From: Krasilnikovia cinnamomea
GTDB lineage: Bacteria > Actinomycetota > Actinomycetes > Mycobacteriales > Micromonosporaceae
Assembly (NCBI RefSeq): GCF_004217545.1
Contig: NZ_SHKY01000001.1
Location: 2,666,001-2,730,000, forward strand
Direction: 5' to 3'
DNA length: 64,000 nt
The position numbers were made by a program, and so were the translations under genes. Below the pieces are notes generated by a model that was not told the origin of the DNA, made no database searches, and was given only the letters and a program-made list of their open reading frames with translations. Positions 1 through 9,949 of this stretch are shown here, in pieces; the first letter of the stretch is position 1, and every line of letters begins with the position of its first letter.

Positions 1-2
1 CC

Positions 3-1067
3 ACCCGCGGCCTGTCGTACGGCATCCACGTCGTGGCCACCGCGACGCGCTGGATGGACTTCCGCCCGGCGATCCGTGACCTGTTCGGATCGCGGCTGGA
101 GCTGCGCCTCGGCGACCCCACCGACTCGATGATCAACCGTCGGGCGGCGACCGGGGTCCCGGAGCGGCCCGGCCGGGGCATCGTCGAGCATCCCACGGAC
201 AAGAACAAGAGCCTGCACCTGCTGACCGTGCGCCCCGAGGTGAACTCGCTGGGCGACACCGGGGCGCTGGTCAAGGCGATCGCCGCGAACTGGCGTGGAC
301 CGATCGCCCCGCGGGTCCGGCTGCTGCCGGCCAGCCTGCCGTACGCCGAGCTGGATCTGTCCCGCAGCTCCGGGCTGCGGCTGCCGATCGGCATCTCCGA
401 GGCGGACCTGCGGCCGGTCGAGATCGACTTCGCGACCGACCCGCACTTCCTGCTCTTCGGCGACGCCGAGTGCGGCAAGTCGTCGTTCCTGCGGGCGCTG
501 GCCACGACCGTGATGCGCCGGTTCACCCCCGAGGAGGCCCGGATCATCCTGGTCGACTACCGGCGCAGCCTGATGGACCTGCCGGAGACCGAACACCGCA
601 TCGGGTACGGCATCCAGGCGCAGAAGACGCAGGACCTGATGGAGTCCGTGGCCGGGTACATGGAGCGGCGCCTGCCCGGCCCCGAGGTGACCGCCCAGCA
701 GCTGCGGGACCGCTCGTGGTGGCAGGGTCCGGAACTGTTCGTGCTGGTCGACGACTACGACCTGGTGGCGTCCGGGCCGACCAACCCGCTGCAGCCGCTG
801 CTCGAATACCTGCCGCAGGCCCGCGACGTCGGCCTGCACCTGATCGTCACCCGCCGCGCGGGCGGCGCCAGCCGTTCGCTGTACGAGCCGGTCATCCAGC
901 GCCTGCGTGAACTGTCCGCGCCCGGCCTGGTGATGTCCGGCCCGGCGGACGAGGGCGCCCTGCTCGGCCCGGTCAAGCCGACCGCGCTGCCGCCGGGTCG
1001 CGGGCGGCTGCTGACCAGGCGGGAGGGGGTGCGGCTGATCCAGTTGGCGCACCTGCCACCCTCGTGA
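3..1067 (+). CDS. eccC: EccC-type type VII secretion ATPase, C-terminal part (5' end outside window)
   Basis: The frame is open from the window edge, so only the C-terminal ~355 residues are present. EccC is the FtsK/SpoIIIE-type motor of type VII (ESX) secretion and carries tandem ATPase domains that bind substrate C-termini. Seen here: the end of one ATPase domain, then a complete one with Walker A GDAECGKSS, the IILVDYRR strand, Walker B LFVLVDDYD and the sensor-like LIVTRRAGG. The Walker A lacks the usual GxxGxGKT spacing, as is common in the last, often degenerate, EccC domains. The next gene on the same strand is a mycosin, the usual ESX partner. Family is confident; which ESX system it belongs to cannot be told. 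Confidence 0.9.
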   Translation, partial: TRGLSYGIHVVATATRWMDFRPAIRDLFGSRLELRLGDPTDSMINRRAATGVPERPGRGIVEHPTDKNKSLHLLTVRPEVNSLGDTGALVKAIAANWRGPIAPRVRLLPASLPYAELDLSRSSGLRLPIGISEADLRPVEIDFATDPHFLLFGDAECGKSSFLRALATTVMRRFTPEEARIILVDYRRSLMDLPETEHRIGYGIQAQKTQDLMESVAGYMERRLPGPEVTAQQLRDRSWWQGPELFVLVDDYDLVASGPTNPLQPLLEYLPQARDVGLHLIVTRRAGGASRSLYEPVIQRLRELSAPGLVMSGPADEGALLGPVKPTALPPGRGRLLTRREGVRLIQLAHLPPS

Positions 1068-1283
1068 TCCGGCGGTGACGACGTACATCCGGTGCGAATG
1101 CATGGAAGGACCCCCGCGACAAGACGCTGAATCGGAGTAATCTCCCTCCATCGACCGTCCATCATCAGAATGGCGACGCCGACCTGTGAGCGCTACGAGT
1201 TCGCGACTGCGCGCGTCCCGCCGGCCCCGGCGCGACGCGGTAGAACCGCACCCCGGTCCGCCTCCGCGCGGGGGTGCCACTTG

Positions 1284-2567
1284 GTGAGCGCCCGGCGGCC
1301 GTTGCGGCGGCTCGTCGCCACGGCCCTGGCCGGCCTCGTCACCGCAGGCACATGTGTGGCCCCGGCGTGGGCGGCGCCCGCGTCAGCGGCCCCGCACACC
1401 GAGTTCGGCAATCCCCTGGAGACCCCCGCGCCGTGGGAGGGCGACTCCGTCCGGGACGAGCAGTGGCATCTCAAGACGCTGAACGTGGCGGGCGCGTGGA
1501 CGTACTCGGCGGGCCAGGGCGTGACGGTCGCGGTCATCGACTCCGGCGTGGACGCCCGGCACGTCGACCTGGCCGGGCAGGTGCTGCCCGGGTTGGACCT
1601 GGTCGACCCGGACGGTGACGGCGACACCGACCTGGTCGGCCACGGCACCACGGTGTCGGCCATCATCGCCGGCCACGACGACACCGCCGGGGTGGTCGGC
1701 ATCGCGCCGAAGGCGAAGATCCTGCCCGTCCGGGTGCTGGACGAGGAGAACCGGTACGACGACGCGATGATCGTGGCCAAGGGCGTGCGCTGGGCGGTCG
1801 ACCACGGCGCCCGGGTCATCAACCTGTCCCTCGGCGGCAACGGCGCCAGCGCCGCGCTGGCCGCCGCGCTCGACTACGCCTTCGCCCGGGACGTCGTTGT
1901 GGTGGCCTGCACCGGCAACGCGAGCGCCTCGCCCTCCGGCGGGGTCTGGTATCCGGCCCGCGAGCCCGGGGTCATCGCGGTCGCCGGCATGGAACGCGAC
2001 GGCTCCGGGCTGTGGTCCGGCTCCATCACGGGCAAGGAGACGGTGGTGACCGCCCCGGCCACCCAGCTCGTCGGTGCCCGGCCGGACGGGTACTGGCGGG
2101 TGCAGGGCACCAGCTTCGCCGCGCCGATGGTGTCCGCGACGGCGGCGCTGATCCGTTCCCGGTGGCCCACGATGTCGGCCGCCGAGGTGATCAACCGGAT
2201 CATCCGGACCACGAAGGACCGCGGTACGCCCGGCCGCGACGCCACGTACGGCTACGGGATCGTGGACCCCGCCGCGGCGCTGACCGCCGACGTCCCGTGG
2301 GTGGCCACCAACCCGCTGGACAACACCCCGGATCCGGGTGTCTCCCGGTTCGGCAGCGCGCCCGCCTCCGGGCAGGCCCAGTCGGCTCCCGACGACAGCC
2401 CCGGCACCACGGGCGCCCTGGTCCCTGGCGCCAATGCGGGTGCCGCGATGCCGGACCAGCCGGCCGCCGAACATTCCGAACGCGGCTGGTGGGCGGCGGG
2501 CGCCCTGTTCCTGGTGTCGTTAGTGGTCGGCCTGGCCATGCTGCGCCGCTTCGCGAACGTCACCTGA
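1284..2567 (+). CDS. mycP: Mycosin, membrane-anchored subtilisin-like protease of type VII secretion
   Basis: S8 serine protease of the MycP family, which sits outside the membrane and stabilises or processes the ESX machinery. The triad is visible: Asp in VAVIDSGVD (about residue 86), His in GHGTTVSAIIAG (about 120) and Ser in GTSFAAPMVSA (about 277). A signal peptide (RRPLRRLVATALAGLVTAG, ending near AWAAPASA) opens the protein, and a C-terminal membrane anchor (GALFLVSLVVGLAML) closes it with a short basic tail. An upstream ATG at 1170 is in frame but would put about 50 residues before the signal peptide, so GTG 1284 is preferred. The preceding eccC end fits an ESX locus. Confidence 0.9.
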   Translation: MSARRPLRRLVATALAGLVTAGTCVAPAWAAPASAAPHTEFGNPLETPAPWEGDSVRDEQWHLKTLNVAGAWTYSAGQGVTVAVIDSGVDARHVDLAGQVLPGLDLVDPDGDGDTDLVGHGTTVSAIIAGHDDTAGVVGIAPKAKILPVRVLDEENRYDDAMIVAKGVRWAVDHGARVINLSLGGNGASAALAAALDYAFARDVVVVACTGNASASPSGGVWYPAREPGVIAVAGMERDGSGLWSGSITGKETVVTAPATQLVGARPDGYWRVQGTSFAAPMVSATAALIRSRWPTMSAAEVINRIIRTTKDRGTPGRDATYGYGIVDPAAALTADVPWVATNPLDNTPDPGVSRFGSAPASGQAQSAPDDSPGTTGALVPGANAGAAMPDQPAAEHSERGWWAAGALFLVSLVVGLAMLRRFANVT

Positions 2568-2646
2568 CCCGGCCCGTCACCCGCCCCGGCCCGACCCGGC
2601 CCGTCACCCGGCCCGGCCCGACCCGGCCCGTCACCCGGCCCGGCCG
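2566..2646. repeat. Three 27-bp tandem repeats between convergent genes
   Basis: Three consecutive 27-bp units (2566-2592, 2593-2619, 2620-2646) differ at only a couple of positions. Each begins GACCCGGCCCGTCACCC. The first unit starts inside the mycP stop codon. The block fills most of the gap to the convergent marP gene and is C-rich on this strand, so it could act as a termination or slippage-prone spacer. No protein is supported. Confidence 0.85.
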
Positions 2647-2685
2647 CCCGGCACCAGGTCCGGGCCGCTCAGCGCCCTGCGCGCG

Positions 2686-3864
2686 TCAGGCGCAGTCGCC
2701 GGTCCTGACCCGGCGGGTGCGTTCCGCCCCGAGCTTCGCCGTACCGGCCGCCTCGTTCGCGGTCAGCGCGAAGCCGACGTTACGGTCGTCGGCCGCGGCC
2801 GCGAAGATGACGCCCATCACCCGCCCGTTCGGCGCGACGAGCGGGCCGCCCGAGTTGCCGCTGCGGACCAGCGCCCGGATCGTGTAGATCTCCCGGGTCA
2901 CGTCGCCGGAGTCGTAGATGTCCGGGCCGGTGATCCGGCTGGCCTCCCGCACCCGGGCCGACTGGGCGTTGTACGGCCCGTCGAGCGGATAGCCGAGCAC
3001 GATCGCGCTGGACCCGGTGCCGGCCTGCCGCTGCACGAACGGCATCACCGGCGCGCTCAGCCCCGGCACGTACAGGACGGCGAGGTCGCGCTTCGGGTCG
3101 TAGACCACCACGGTGCCGTCGAGCTTGCCGCGTGCCGTCTCCACCTGGACGCTGCGGGTGCCGGCGACGACGTGGGCGTTGGTCATGACGCGCTCGGGCG
3201 CGTACACGAATCCGGATCCCTCGATGCGCCGGGAGCAGCTCGGTGCGGTGCCCAGCACCTTCAGGACCGAACGCCGGGAGTTCGCTACGACCTGCGAGTT
3301 CGCCAGCGCGGGATCGGGCGCGGCGACCTCACGGGCCTCCGTGCGGGCGAGCCCGCCGAAGACGTCCGGGAAGCCGCTGGTGTCGAGCGTCTCCCGCAGC
3401 GCCGACGACAGGGCCTGCGCCTGCTCGGGCATCAGCTTGTTGACGCCGCCGAGCACCGCGCTGCTGCGGACCTCCCGGTTCAGCCAGGGCAGCGACGACG
3501 AACCCAGCGGCACCGCCACCAGCCACGCCACCAGCAGCACGGCGACCAGTGACACCACCGCGCCGCCGGCGTCGTCGAGCCGCTGCAGCGGGCGGCTGGC
3601 GATCGAGCGCCGCAGCCGGGTGCCGAACCAGCCGGCCAGCGTCTGCCCCAGCACCGCGAGGGCGAAGATGGACACCAGCGAGACCACGACCCGGGTCGCC
3701 CCGCTGGCGAACTGGTCGGCGATCAGCGGACCGATCTGCAACCCGATCAGGGCCCCGCTGAAGAAGCCACCGAAGGACAGGGCACCGACGACGAAACCCT
3801 GCCGGTAGCCGCTGATCGCGAAGACCAGCATCAGCAGGATCAGGATTCCATCGACCACGTGCAC
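2686..3864 (-). CDS. marP: MarP-like membrane serine protease (CvpA-like plus trypsin-like domains)
   Basis: Four hydrophobic segments in the first ~125 residues (for example GILILLMLVFAISGY and VVSLVAVLLVAWLVAVPL) form the CvpA/colicin V-like membrane part. A periplasmic chymotrypsin-fold protease follows. The triad is His231 (TNAHVVAG), Asp260 (KRDLAVL) and Ser338 (RSGNSGGPL). Cys residues near 210 may form the redox-sensitive disulfide known in M. tuberculosis MarP, which is needed for acid resistance. Length (392 aa) and order match Rv3671c. GTG 3864 or GTG 3858 are both possible starts; neither has a strong ribosome site. The Nudix gene lies 31 nt upstream on the same strand. Confidence 0.9.
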   Translation of the reverse strand: MHVVDGILILLMLVFAISGYRQGFVVGALSFGGFFSGALIGLQIGPLIADQFASGATRVVVSLVSIFALAVLGQTLAGWFGTRLRRSIASRPLQRLDDAGGAVVSLVAVLLVAWLVAVPLGSSSLPWLNREVRSSAVLGGVNKLMPEQAQALSSALRETLDTSGFPDVFGGLARTEAREVAAPDPALANSQVVANSRRSVLKVLGTAPSCSRRIEGSGFVYAPERVMTNAHVVAGTRSVQVETARGKLDGTVVVYDPKRDLAVLYVPGLSAPVMPFVQRQAGTGSSAIVLGYPLDGPYNAQSARVREASRITGPDIYDSGDVTREIYTIRALVRSGNSGGPLVAPNGRVMGVIFAAAADDRNVGFALTANEAAGTAKLGAERTRRVRTGDCA

Positions 3865-3895
3865 CCGCTCAGCGTAGAAGTGGGATACCAGGCGT

Positions 3896-4588
3896 TCATG
3901 TGACCACCTCGTCCGGCGCGCCGCCCGGCGTGGCCGGAGACGGGGCGGGCAGATCCATGAGCCGCCCAGGCTGCCACGGCCGGGACCATCCGGCCATGTC
4001 CAGCAGTGCCGAGATGACCCCGGCGGTGAAGCCCCAGACGAGCATCCCGCGCGCCTGGAACGCCGGCCCGACCCAGCCGCTCGGGTGGCGGACGCGGATC
4101 CGGTTGGCGGGATCGACCAGCTCGGCCACGGGCAGCCGGGCCACGTGCGCCACCTCGTCGAGCTGGCGCGGGTGCACCGGATGCGGCGCATGCCACCAGG
4201 CCAGCACGGGGGTGACCAGGAACGAGCTGACCGGGATGTACAGCGGGGGCAGCAGGGCCAGCACGGTGGCGCTGTCCGGATCGAGCCCGACCTCCTCATT
4301 GGCCTCGCGCAGGGCGGTGTGCGCCGGGTCCCGGTCGCTCGGGTCGGCCGCGCCGCCCGGGAACGCGGGCTGCCCGGCGTGGTTGCGCATGGTCGCGGCC
4401 CGCTGCAGCACGAGCAGGTCGGGCGCGCCCGGGGCGCTCTCGCCGAGCAGCACCAGCACGGCGCTGGGCCGTCCACCGGCGGCGGGCGGCCGGATCGGGG
4501 TGAAGTCCTCGGTACGGCTGGTGGCGGCGCGCGAGAGCAGCGGCTCGAACCATCCCGGCAGCCCGCGGGGCCGGTCACGCCCGGTCAC
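3896..4588 (-). CDS. Nudix hydrolase, CoA diphosphatase-like
   Basis: A 230-residue Nudix protein of the NudL/CoAse group, predicted to split CoA or its derivatives into 3',5'-ADP and phosphopantetheine. Seen: the group-specific stretch LLVLQRAATMRNHAGQPAFP just before a Nudix box whose core is ALREANEEVGL (about residues 92-102). The GTG start at 4588 overlaps the stop of the upstream thioredoxin gene by 4 nt, so translation is probably coupled. Counterpart of Rv3672c by position. The C-terminal ~25 residues are Pro/Ala-rich and look like linker. Confidence 0.88.
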   Translation of the reverse strand: MTGRDRPRGLPGWFEPLLSRAATSRTEDFTPIRPPAAGGRPSAVLVLLGESAPGAPDLLVLQRAATMRNHAGQPAFPGGAADPSDRDPAHTALREANEEVGLDPDSATVLALLPPLYIPVSSFLVTPVLAWWHAPHPVHPRQLDEVAHVARLPVAELVDPANRIRVRHPSGWVGPAFQARGMLVWGFTAGVISALLDMAGWSRPWQPGRLMDLPAPSPATPGGAPDEVVT

Positions 4589-5196
4589 GGGGTCACCGTC
4601 ACGCCGGTCCAGTCGCGTACGCGCGCGGCGAGCCGGTCGGCGTCGAGCGGAAGCGGCTCGACACGCGCGCGGCCCTGGCCGTCGACGAAGACCGTCACGG
4701 GCAGCGTGGTGCGGCCCAGGGCGGTGATCAGTTTCCGGTCCCGGTCGTAGAGGGTGGGCAGGGTCACCCGCTTGTCCGCGGCGAACCCGGCCGCCGCGTC
4801 CCGGTCGTCACCGGTGTCGACACCCACGACCGTGAGCCGGCCGGCGGACGCCTCGGCGAGGCGCTGCATGGCCGGCAGCTCCGTGCGGCACGGCTCGCAC
4901 CAGGACGCCCACAGATTGACCACGGCGGGCCCGCGCAGATCGGCGAGGCGCACCGGCGCGCCCCCGGTGAAGCACGGCAGCTCCAGATCGGGCAACGCCG
5001 CCCCGGCGGGCAAACCCGGCCCGGCGGATGGCGGCGCGGCCAGGGCGGCGCAGTCCGCGAACGGCGACGGCTGACCCGGCGGCGCCGCGACGCGCTCCTC
5101 GCCCGTGCACGCCGCCAGCGCGAGCGACGTGGCCAGCGTGGGCGCGAGCGAAGCCGCCATCCGTCGCGCCCATCGTGCCCGGCCGCCTGCCGTCAC
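4585..5196 (-). CDS. TlpA/ResA-like thioredoxin lipoprotein
   Basis: A 203-residue exported thioredoxin-fold protein. A signal peptide leads to a lipobox (LALAAC, Cys30), so it is probably lipid-anchored outside the membrane. The redox centre is WASWCEPC (Cys100/Cys103), and the cis-Pro loop is TTLPVT. Proteins of this family reduce disulfides in cytochrome c assembly or in envelope proteins. Counterpart of Rv3673c. It overlaps the Nudix gene by 4 nt and the nth gene upstream also by 4 nt, so nth, this gene and the Nudix gene form one tightly packed transcript. Confidence 0.9.
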   Translation of the reverse strand: MTAGGRARWARRMAASLAPTLATSLALAACTGEERVAAPPGQPSPFADCAALAAPPSAGPGLPAGAALPDLELPCFTGGAPVRLADLRGPAVVNLWASWCEPCRTELPAMQRLAEASAGRLTVVGVDTGDDRDAAAGFAADKRVTLPTLYDRDRKLITALGRTTLPVTVFVDGQGRARVEPLPLDADRLAARVRDWTGVTVTP

Positions 5197-6050
5197 GGCG
5201 CCTCCGGCGTGACGATGGCGGCCGCCGGGACGAGCTCCGGGTCCACACCGGCCTGGGCGGCGAGCTCGCGGGCCCGTGGGCCCTTCAGCAGGCGCGCGGC
5301 GGCCGGCGCCTCGGTGGGGCCGGTGCCGTACGACGGGCAGGAGGCGGCGAGGGTGCAGGCGCCGCAGGCGGGCTTGCGGGCGTGGCAGACGCGGCGCCCG
5401 TGGAAGATGACCCGGTGCGACATCATCGTCCAGTCGCGCTTCTCGATCAGGTCGGCGAGCTGGAACTCGATCTTGACCGGATCCTCCTCGGCGACCCAGC
5501 CGAAACGGTTCGCCAGGCGGCGCAGGTGGGTGTCGACCGTGATGCCGGGCACCCCGAACGCGTTGCCGAGGATGACGTTCGCGGTCTTGCGGCCGATGCC
5601 GGGCAGGGCGACCAGCTCGTCCAGCGTGCCGGGCACCACCCCGCCGTGCCGCTCGGTCAGCGCCTCGCCCAGCTTGATGAGCGAATCCGTCTTGGCCCGG
5701 AAGAAGCCGGTCGGGCGCAGGATCTCCTCCAGCTCGGCCCGGTCCCCGGCCGCGTAGTCCGCCGCCGTGCGGAAGCGGCGGAACAGGACCGGGGTGACCT
5801 CGTTGACCCGTACGTCCGTGGTCTGGGCGGAGAGGATCGTGGCGACCGCCAGCTCCAGCGGGTTGCTGAAGTCGAGCTCGCAGTGGGCGTCGGGGTGGGT
5901 CTCGGCGAGCACCCGCGCCATCCGCCGGGCCCGCCGCTTACGGCCGATCGGGGTCTCGTTCGCGAACCGTTTGGCGGACCGCACCAGCACGGCCGGCCCC
6001 ACCGGAACGGCCGGCCCGGGGGAGGCGGGGGCGGCGGGCGGACGAGTCAC
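5193..6050 (-). CDS. nth: Endonuclease III, base-excision repair DNA glycosylase/AP lyase
   Basis: Removes oxidised pyrimidines and nicks AP sites. The helix-hairpin-helix [11 protein letters not shown] holds the catalytic Lys (about residue 155) and [11 protein letters not shown] holds the catalytic Asp (about 173). The C-terminal 4Fe-4S loop has the full CX6CX2CX5C spacing ([17 protein letters not shown]). The frame is open further upstream, but that part overlaps the neighbouring gene and has no family sequence, so GTG 6050 is chosen (285 aa). The first ~30 residues are a Pro/Ala/Val-rich extension. Position matches Rv3674c. Confidence 0.93.
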   Translation of the reverse strand: MTRPPAAPASPGPAVPVGPAVLVRSAKRFANETPIGRKRRARRMARVLAETHPDAHCELDFSNPLELAVATILSAQTTDVRVNEVTPVLFRRFRTAADYAAGDRAELEEILRPTGFFRAKTDSLIKLGEALTERHGGVVPGTLDELVALPGIGRKTANVILGNAFGVPGITVDTHLRRLANRFGWVAEEDPVKIEFQLADLIEKRDWTMMSHRVIFHGRRVCHARKPACGACTLAASCPSYGTGPTEAPAAARLLKGPRARELAAQAGVDPELVPAAAIVTPEAP

Positions 6051-6096
6051 GGTGCAAGAGTACGTCGCAGCACCGACAGCTTCGGCGAACGTACCG

Positions 6097-7278
6097 TCAG
6101 GCGGGCGGCGTGATCGCGCCGTCGTCGGCGATCCGCGCCGCGGTGTCGCCGAAGTCGTCCGCGGACAGCTGCGCGACCATCTTGCGGCCGCGCTCGTTCG
6201 CGCTGTCCCGGGTGGGGACACCCACCCCGTTCAGGTACGTGGACAGAAAGGTCCCGCCCGCGAACCGGCCGTCCGCGCCGAGCGTGACGTGCAGGATGCC
6301 GCTGTACTTCAGCACCCCGGCGCTGGACAGCGTCTTGCCGCCCCCGGCGAAGTTCCCCAGGCTGTACGCGATCAGCTTGCCCTTGTAGAACTCCATCCCG
6401 CGCAGCACGTGCGGGCCGTGCCCGATCACCACGTCCGCCCCGGCGTCGATCACCGCGTGGGAGAACGCGATCGGATCGCCCCGGTTCTCCCCGAAGAACA
6501 GCTCGTTGCCCGGCTTGACGTGGTTCTTGTCCGAGCCCTCGGCGCCCATGTGCACCTGCACCACGACCAGGTCGGCCTTCTCCTTGGCCTGCTCGATCAC
6601 CGTACGTGAATGGTCGAGGTCGTTGAGGTTGTTCGCCCCCGCGTACGGGGAGAAGCCCACGACCGCGACCGACACCCCCTTGACGTCCACCACGGTGATC
6701 TGGTCCTCGGCGCCGGTGTGCCGCAGACCGGCGTCCTCCAGCGCGGCGACGGTGTTGCGGTACCCCGCCACGCCGTAGTCCTTGGAGTGGTTGTTGGCCG
6801 TGTTGAGCAGCTGGAACCCGGCCTCCTTGAGGTGCCGGGCGTACTCCGGGGGCGAGCGGAACGCGAAGCAGTTGGCGCGCGGCGGGGAGCCGCACTTGCT
6901 GGCCCCGGTGTCGCCGGTGAGCGGCTGCTCCAGATTGCCCATGACCAGGTCGGACTTGAGGCCCTCGGCGACCGAGTCGAAGAAGCCGTCGCCGCCGTTC
7001 GCGGGCAGCCGGTTCGGGGCGCTGCCCATGATGATGTCGCCCGTGGCGGACAGGGTGATGGTCCCGCTGGCGGGCTCGGCGCTCGGTGTCGCCCGCTTGG
7101 TGCCGCTCGGCGAGGCGGCGACGGCCGGCTGCTGCCAGCGCGCCGTGCCGGTCCCCGAGTCGCGGTCGGCCAGGGCGACACCGCCGAGGCCCGCACCGAT
7201 CAGGGCGGCGACCACGATGGTGAGGGTGAGGATCGGGCGGCCGAACAGCCCGTTGCGCGGCGGGGGGTGGGCATTCAT
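6097..7278 (-). CDS. CapA/PgsA-family metallophosphoesterase-like protein, membrane-anchored
   Basis: About 393 residues: a single N-terminal membrane segment ([21 protein letters not shown]), a ~40-residue linker, then a CapA fold exposed outside the cell. Metal-site-like motifs are in place: [47 protein letters not shown] and YSLGNF. CapA relatives take part in poly-gamma-glutamate or capsule synthesis, but no pgsB or pgsC is nearby, so substrate is unknown. Start chosen at ATG 7278 because it puts the membrane segment near the N-terminus; an in-frame codon at 7314 is an alternative. Divergent from crp. Confidence 0.85.
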   Translation of the reverse strand: MNAHPPPRNGLFGRPILTLTIVVAALIGAGLGGVALADRDSGTGTARWQQPAVAASPSGTKRATPSAEPASGTITLSATGDIIMGSAPNRLPANGGDGFFDSVAEGLKSDLVMGNLEQPLTGDTGASKCGSPPRANCFAFRSPPEYARHLKEAGFQLLNTANNHSKDYGVAGYRNTVAALEDAGLRHTGAEDQITVVDVKGVSVAVVGFSPYAGANNLNDLDHSRTVIEQAKEKADLVVVQVHMGAEGSDKNHVKPGNELFFGENRGDPIAFSHAVIDAGADVVIGHGPHVLRGMEFYKGKLIAYSLGNFAGGGKTLSSAGVLKYSGILHVTLGADGRFAGGTFLSTYLNGVGVPTRDSANERGRKMVAQLSADDFGDTAARIADDGAITPPA

Positions 7279-7500
7279 CGATGGCGACGATACTGTCGGG
7301 GAGCAACCGGCCACGACGTCCGTTCGGCCCTTCGTCGTTCGCCCCGTCGGTCGACCGGTCGGTCGCTATGAGCGACGAAATACCGGTCGCCCGCCGGACC
7401 GGTTACGCTGCGGATCTAGATCAAGGGGTGCTCCCCTGTTTCCCGTACGCGTGCGCCTAGACTGATCGAGCGCAGGCGTGGCGCATTCGGAGGTGCGGCG

Positions 7501-8178
7501 ATGGATGAGGTGCTGGCTCGCAGCGGGATCTTCCAGGGTGTGGACCCGGAGGCCGCTGAGGCGCTCGCCAAGGAGATGGACACGATCGAGGTCCGCAAGG
7601 GCGACATCGTCTTCAACGAGGGCGAGGCCGGCGACAGCCTGTACATCGTGCTCTCCGGCAAGATCAAGCTGGGTCGCCGGGCCGCCGACGGCCGGCAGAA
7701 CCTGGTCTCGATCATGGGCCCGTCGGACATGCTGGGCGAGTTGTCGCTGTTCGACCCCGGTCCGCGTACGGCCACGGCCACCGCGGTGACGGACAGTCGC
7801 CTGGCCCGGCTCAAGAAGTCCTCGCTGCGCCCCTGGCTGAACAACCGGCCCGAGATCGCCGAGCAGTTGCTGCGCGTGCTGGCCCGCCGCCTGCGCCGCA
7901 CCAACGACGCCCTGGCCGACCTCATCTTCACGGACGTACCGGGCCGGGTGGCGAAGAACCTGCTCCAGATGGCGGGCCGGTTCGGCACCCGCGACGGCGG
8001 CGTGCTGCGGGTGACCCACGACCTGACCCAGGAGGAGCTGGCGCAGCTCGTCGGCGCCTCCCGCGAGACGGTCAACAAGGCGCTCGCCGACTTCGCCTCC
8101 CGCGCCTGGCTGCGCCTCGACGGCAAGAGCGTGATCATCCTCGACCCGGAGCGGCTCGCCCGCCGCGCCCGCGTCTGA
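7501..8178 (+). CDS. crp: Crp/Fnr-family cAMP receptor transcription factor
   Basis: 225 residues, the same length class as M. tuberculosis Crp (Rv3676) and GlxR. The cyclic-nucleotide domain holds the phosphate-binding cassette [15 protein letters not shown] long dimer helix ([21 protein letters not shown]) follows, then a winged helix with recognition helix [12 protein letters not shown]. All cAMP contacts expected from the Mtb protein appear to be kept. ATG 7501 has a clear ribosome site (GGAGGTG). A strong hairpin follows the stop. A class III cyclase gene lies further along the window, giving a possible cAMP source, though no link is shown. Confidence 0.95.
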   Translation: MDEVLARSGIFQGVDPEAAEALAKEMDTIEVRKGDIVFNEGEAGDSLYIVLSGKIKLGRRAADGRQNLVSIMGPSDMLGELSLFDPGPRTATATAVTDSRLARLKKSSLRPWLNNRPEIAEQLLRVLARRLRRTNDALADLIFTDVPGRVAKNLLQMAGRFGTRDGGVLRVTHDLTQEELAQLVGASRETVNKALADFASRAWLRLDGKSVIILDPERLARRARV

Positions 8179-8206
8179 ACCACGCCACGACCAGCTGATC
8201 CACCGC

Positions 8207-8236
8207 CGAAGGGCCGCCCACCCGGGCGGCCCTTCG
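8207..8236 (+). terminator. Intrinsic-type terminator hairpin after crp
   Basis: A perfect 13-bp stem (8207-8219 with 8224-8236) closes a 4-nt loop, starting 29 nt after the crp stop codon. No clear T-run follows, as is common for high-GC actinomycete terminators. Confidence 0.85.
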
Positions 8237-8471
8237 CCGTCTCCACGGGCGTCCCTTCGCCGTCGCCGCGGGCCGGTCCGGCCGTCCGCGACGGCGGTGG
8301 TTTCGCGTTTTCCGCAGGCGCCTGAGCTGGCCGGGAAGCGGCCCGCCCGGGATCCGTGTCGCACCCGGTCGGCCGCTCGTTACGGAGGTGGTCGAGAGGC
8401 GATCAGTACGGCGAGAGGGCGCGGGCTTTGAAGACGGTGGGGGGCGGCGCGGCACGCGGTGGGGTGGCGCC

Positions 8472-9938
8472 ATGACCGTGCTGGACAGCGCGATCGACCC
8501 GCGCAATCCCGCGTACCTGGAGCGCCGTGGCGCCATGCTGCAGCGCCTGACCGAGCTGGAGACCGCGCTGGAGGAGGCGCGCGCCGGGGGCGGCGAGAAG
8601 GCCGTGACCCGGCACCACGCGCGCGGCAAGCTGCTACCCCGCGAACGCGTCGAGATGCTGCTCGACCAGGACAGCCCGTTCCTGGAGCTGTCGCCGGTGG
8701 CGGCGTGGGGCTCCGAGTTCGGCGTCGGCGCGAGCGTGGTCACCGGCATCGGCGTGGTCGAGGGCGTCGAGTGCGTGATCGTGGCCAACGACCCGACCGT
8801 CGAGGGCGGGGCGGTCAACCCGTACACGGTAGAGAAGATCCGGCGGGCCGCCCGGATCGCCTCGGTCAACCGCCTGCCCCTGATCAACCTGGTCGAGTCG
8901 ACCGGCGCGGCCGCGCCGACCGGGCCGCCGCCGGGCGGGGCCATCGCCCGCGACCTGAGCCAGCTCACCGTGGACCGGGTGCCCACGGTCTGCGTGGTGT
9001 TCGGCGCGACCAACGGCGACGCCGCCTACCTCCCGGCCCTCTCCGACTACACGATCATGGTGCGCGGGCACGCGAAGGTGCTCACCATCCACCCCCAGCC
9101 CGCCCGCGCGGCCGGGCCGAACGGCCGCCCCGCCCCCGAGGTACGCAGCACCCCCACCGTGCCCGCCGGCGTCACCGGCCCCGCCGACCAGCTCGCCGAG
9201 GACGAGCGGGACGGGCTGCGGCTGGCCCGCCAGTGCGTACGCCGCTTCAACTGGCGCAAGCGCGGCCCGGGCCCGCGCACCCTGCCCCCGCTGCCACCCC
9301 GGCACGACCCCGAGGACCTGCTGACCATGGCGGCGGCCGACCCGGCGACCGCGTTCGAACCGCGCGAGGTGCTGGCCCGCATCCTCGACGACAGCGACTT
9401 CGACGAGTTCAAGCCGACCCAGGGCACCGCGCTGGTGACCGGCTGGGGTGAGCTGCACGGCTACCCGGTCGGGGTGCTGGCCAACCTGGGGCAGGCGTTC
9501 TCCCCCGCCGAGACCCAGAAGGCGGTCCACTTCATCCAGCTGGCCAACGCGACCGCCACCTCGCTGCTGTTCCTGCAGTACACCGGCGCCGCCCCGGCGG
9601 CCGAACCGAACGAGGCGGCCGACGTCCGGCACGGCGCCCCGCTGGTGCATGCCGTGGCCAAGTCCACGGTCCCGCACCTCACGCTCATGATCGGCGGGAC
9701 TCCCGCCGCGGAGGCGGGCGGCATCTACGGCCGGGCGTACGAGCCCCGGTTCCTGTTCAGCTGGCCGGTCGAACGGGCCGGCGAGGCGTCCGGGCCCGCC
9801 CCGTACCCGGTCGGGAAGCTCCCGGACGACGGCGTCATCGACCCCCGCGACACCCGTACGGTGCTCGGCCTCTGCCTCTCGGCCGTGCACAGCGCGGCCG
9901 TCGAGGGTGCCGAGCACGTGGGTGTCTTCCGACCCTGA
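8472..9938 (+). CDS. Acyl-CoA carboxylase carboxyltransferase (beta) subunit-like protein, divergent
   Basis: 488 residues with the crotonase-like double domain of biotin-dependent carboxyltransferases (N-terminal HHARGKLLPRERVEMLLD; C-terminal GRAYEPRFLFSWP and DDGVIDPRDTRTVLGL). It departs from active enzymes in two ways. The first oxyanion loop, normally TAGGAYVPA, reads TNGDAAYLPA. The ~65-residue stretch that usually follows FLFxWP (with ISVMGGEQAA) is missing, so the frame jumps from FLFSWPVERAG almost directly to LPDDGVIDP. The partner alpha subunit starts 11 nt after the stop and is also altered. ATG 8472 is chosen since upstream sequence is not family-like. Possibly a non-canonical or inactive carboxylase. 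Confidence 0.85.
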   Translation: MTVLDSAIDPRNPAYLERRGAMLQRLTELETALEEARAGGGEKAVTRHHARGKLLPRERVEMLLDQDSPFLELSPVAAWGSEFGVGASVVTGIGVVEGVECVIVANDPTVEGGAVNPYTVEKIRRAARIASVNRLPLINLVESTGAAAPTGPPPGGAIARDLSQLTVDRVPTVCVVFGATNGDAAYLPALSDYTIMVRGHAKVLTIHPQPARAAGPNGRPAPEVRSTPTVPAGVTGPADQLAEDERDGLRLARQCVRRFNWRKRGPGPRTLPPLPPRHDPEDLLTMAAADPATAFEPREVLARILDDSDFDEFKPTQGTALVTGWGELHGYPVGVLANLGQAFSPAETQKAVHFIQLANATATSLLFLQYTGAAPAAEPNEAADVRHGAPLVHAVAKSTVPHLTLMIGGTPAAEAGGIYGRAYEPRFLFSWPVERAGEASGPAPYPVGKLPDDGVIDPRDTRTVLGLCLSAVHSAAVEGAEHVGVFRP

Positions 9939-9949
9939 AAGGCGAAGCA

